From Klebsiella sp. RHBSTW-00484 (GTDB lineage Bacteria; Pseudomonadota; Gammaproteobacteria; Enterobacterales; Enterobacteriaceae): 64,000 bases of DNA. The position numbers and the translations under genes are program-made. The notes beneath the pieces were generated by a model that searched no databases, was not told where the DNA came from, and saw only the letters and a program-made list of their open reading frames with translations. Below, one piece after another: positions 61,915 to 64,000 of the stretch (within the stretch, counting starts at the first letter, position 1; each line of letters starts with the position of its first letter). The stretch lies in contig NZ_CP055481.1 of the NCBI RefSeq assembly GCF_013705725.1, forward strand, positions 1,426,001-1,490,000, given 5' to 3'.

Positions 61915-64000
61915 ATGAACGGGGTGCAAATTCGCATTCGCGGTAAAGTGCAGGGGGTGGGATTCCGCCCCTTTGTCTGGCAGCTGGCGCAGGAGCTTGG
62001 GCTATGCGGCGACGTATGCAACGACGGCGATGGCGTACTGGTGCGGCTTGGCGGCGGTGATGCGGCGTTTCTGGCCGGATTAACCCAGAACTGCCCGCCG
62101 CTGGCGCGGATCGACAGCACGCAAGTTCAGTCGTTTGTATGGGCCATCGCGCCGTCGGGTTTCATTATCCGTCAAAGCGGGACCGGGAGCATGCGTACGC
62201 AGATCGTGCCCGATGCCGCCACCTGCCCGGAGTGCCTTGCGGAGATGAATAATCCGCAGGAGCGCCGCTACCGCTATCCGTTTATCAACTGCACCCACTG
62301 CGGGCCGCGCTTTACCATTATTCGCGCCATGCCTTATGACCGCCCGCTGACCTCCATGTCTCCGTTCCCTCTTTGTCCGTCCTGTGCGGCGGATTACGGT
62401 AATCCTGCCGATCGCCGCTTTCATGCTCAACCGGTTGCCTGCGCCGAGTGCGGGCCGCAGCTGGAATGGCGCGGCGCGGTGGAGAACCTGCTTGGCGATG
62501 CCGCTTTAGAAACGGCAATTGCCCGTCTGATGGCGGGTGACATCGTGGCGGTGAAGGGGCTGGGCGGTTTTCATCTGGTATGCGATGCCGGAAATCGTGA
62601 TGCGGTGGCGACGCTGCGGGCGCGCAAGCATCGTCCGGCAAAACCGCTGGCGGTGATGCTGGCGACAACGACGGGACTGCCCGAACAGGCGCTTAAGCTG
62701 CTGACATCCCCCGCCGCGCCGATCGTGCTGCTGAATAAAGCGCAGGTTGCTGGCCTGGGCGACCAAATTGCGCCAGGGCTTGCGGAAGTAGGGGGGATGT
62801 TGCCGTCTAATCCATTGCAGCATTTACTTTCGCAGGCGCTGGCGCGCCCTTTAGTGATGACCTCCGGCAACCTTAGCGGCCGCCCGCCCGCGTTGACCAA
62901 CGACCAGGCGCTGGCGGATCTCGTCGGGATTGCCGACGGTTTTCTGCTGCATAATCGCGAGATTGTGCAGCGGATGGACGATTCCGTGGTGCGGCAAAGC
63001 GGCGAGATGCTGCGCCGCGCTCGCGGCTATGTGCCGGACGCGCTGCCGCTGCCGCCGGGATTCCACGACGTACCGCCGCTGCTGGCCCTCGGCTCGGATA
63101 TGAAAAATACCTTTTGCCTGCTGCGCGGCGATGAAGCGGTGCTCAGTCAGCATTTTGGCGACCTCGGTGACGAGGGCGTAGAAGGGCAGTGGCGGCAAGC
63201 GCTGCATTTGATGCAGGAGATCTACGCTTTTACGCCGCAGCGGGTGGTGGTTGATGCCCATCCCGGCTATCGCGCCTCGCAGTGGGCGGCGTCGCTATTG
63301 CTGCCGGTGGAGCGCGTTTTACATCACCATGCCCATGCAGCCGCCTGCCTGGCTGAACATCGCTGGCCGCTGGACGGCGGCGATGTCATCGCCCTGACGC
63401 TCGACGGCATTGGAATGGGGGAAAACGGCGAGCTATGGGGCGGCGAGTGCCTGCGGGTTAACTATCACGAGTGCGAACGGCTTGGCGGCTTGCCCGCGGT
63501 GGCGCTGCCCGGCGGTGACCTCGCCGCCCGTCAGCCGTGGCGCAATCTGCTCGCTCAGTGCCTGGCGTTTGTGCCTGACTGGCAGAACTATGCTGAAACC
63601 GCCGCGCTGTGTCAGCAAAACTGGCCGCTGCTGGCGCGGGCCATTGAGCGCGGCATTAATGCGCCTAAAGCGTCGTCGTGTGGACGTCTGTTTGACGCCG
63701 TCGCCTGCGCGTTGGGCTGCGCGCCGCAAACCCTGAGCTATGAGGGCGAGGCGGCCTGTCGACTGGAGGCGCTGGCGGCAACCTGCGAAAGCGTTGATCA
63801 CCCGATGACGTTACCGTGGCGCGACGGCGTGCTGGACCTGGCGAGGTTCTGGCAGCAGTGGCTCGGCTGGCAGGCCAATCCGGCGCAAAAAGCCTGGGCT
63901 TTTCACGATGCTCTGGCCTGTGGGCTGGCGGCAATGATGCGTGATTGTGCGAACGCGCGGGACATTCACACCCTGGCTTTTGGCGGCGGAGTACTGCATA
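61915..64000 (+). CDS. hypF: HypF, carbamoyltransferase for the CN ligand (3' end outside window)
   Basis: The frame is open from ATG 61915 to the window edge, giving 695 codons. Domains in order: acylphosphatase (residues 1-90, [15 protein letters not shown]), two zinc-finger repeats ([36 protein letters not shown] at about 103-184), a YrdC-like domain (about 195-380, [14 protein letters not shown]) and a Kae1-like domain ([13 protein letters not shown] at about 463). The visible part ends FGGGVLH. It makes the carbamoyl adduct from carbamoyl phosphate and loads HypE. About 50 residues are probably missing. Confidence 0.96.
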   Translation, partial: MNGVQIRIRGKVQGVGFRPFVWQLAQELGLCGDVCNDGDGVLVRLGGGDAAFLAGLTQNCPPLARIDSTQVQSFVWAIAPSGFIIRQSGTGSMRTQIVPDAATCPECLAEMNNPQERRYRYPFINCTHCGPRFTIIRAMPYDRPLTSMSPFPLCPSCAADYGNPADRRFHAQPVACAECGPQLEWRGAVENLLGDAALETAIARLMAGDIVAVKGLGGFHLVCDAGNRDAVATLRARKHRPAKPLAVMLATTTGLPEQALKLLTSPAAPIVLLNKAQVAGLGDQIAPGLAEVGGMLPSNPLQHLLSQALARPLVMTSGNLSGRPPALTNDQALADLVGIADGFLLHNREIVQRMDDSVVRQSGEMLRRARGYVPDALPLPPGFHDVPPLLALGSDMKNTFCLLRGDEAVLSQHFGDLGDEGVEGQWRQALHLMQEIYAFTPQRVVVDAHPGYRASQWAASLLLPVERVLHHHAHAAACLAEHRWPLDGGDVIALTLDGIGMGENGELWGGECLRVNYHECERLGGLPAVALPGGDLAARQPWRNLLAQCLAFVPDWQNYAETAALCQQNWPLLARAIERGINAPKASSCGRLFDAVACALGCAPQTLSYEGEAACRLEALAATCESVDHPMTLPWRDGVLDLARFWQQWLGWQANPAQKAWAFHDALACGLAAMMRDCANARDIHTLAFGGGVLH

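Overview
The window is a chromosomal stretch of a moderately GC-rich member of the Enterobacteriaceae, most like Klebsiella, Raoultella or a close relative. The right third has the same gene order as the E. coli formate hydrogenlyase region (fhlA, hypEDCBA, hycABCDEFGHI, ascB-ascF, ascG, hydN, hypF). ygbA, which lies beside fhlA in E. coli, is here about 16 kb away. Genes for haem uptake, manganese/iron uptake and plant-polysaccharide use lie in and around that interval. The genus assignment is an inference from gene content and order.

Left end (2-8905): one tightly overlapping operon, cut by the window start. It encodes the C-terminal part of a peptide-exporter-type ABC transporter, a MacA-MacB-TolC-like tripartite exporter, and a small fatty-acid or polyketide set (ketosynthase, MaoC-like dehydratase, acyl carrier protein, ketoreductase). 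This looks like the export and acyl-assembly part of an uncharacterised biosynthetic system. Next come a tandem-HD protein, a membrane-bound CadC/ToxR-like regulator with a small membrane partner, and a PapI-like regulator (8940-11851).

12.6-18.6 kb: fucO, a structured hairpin-rich repeat, then a sugar-acid cluster (GntR regulator, MFS transporter, dehydrogenase, ManD/RspA-type dehydratase) with a candidate operator and CRP site in the divergent promoter. 18.8-24.9 kb: the haem operon hmuRSTUV behind a Fur-like box shared with a SelW-like gene. 25.4-25.8 kb: ygbA with an NsrR-type box. 25.9-27.3 kb: an IS110/IS1111-type element inserted in a REP sequence, with a 3' noncoding region that matches a bridge RNA whose guides fit the observed target and donor ends. 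27.3-30.7 kb: sitABCD, preceded by two MntR-like palindromes and a Fur-like box.

30.9-42.0 kb: a sugar-polymer locus. It holds a LacI regulator, an EIIB-EIIC-EIIA phosphotransferase system, a second EIIC, a LamB/BglH-like porin, a secreted GH5 enzyme resembling mannanases, a GH1 phospho-glycosidase and a secreted esterase. Two near-identical LacI-type palindromes and two CRP-like sites tie the genes together. The set resembles a Gram-negative counterpart of the Bacillus gmu glucomannan system.

42.1-64.0 kb: the formate hydrogenlyase region. FhlA activates hyp, hyc and hydN-hypF from sigma-54 promoters that can be read directly at 48081-48096, 48210-48225 and 61321-61336. HypA-F mature the NiFe site, HycB-G form the membrane formate-to-hydrogen complex, and HycI processes HycE. 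A SymE-like toxin gene and the asc beta-glucoside genes sit between hycI and hydN. hypF runs off the right edge. REP-type elements punctuate the whole window, including one pair between hycE and hycF.
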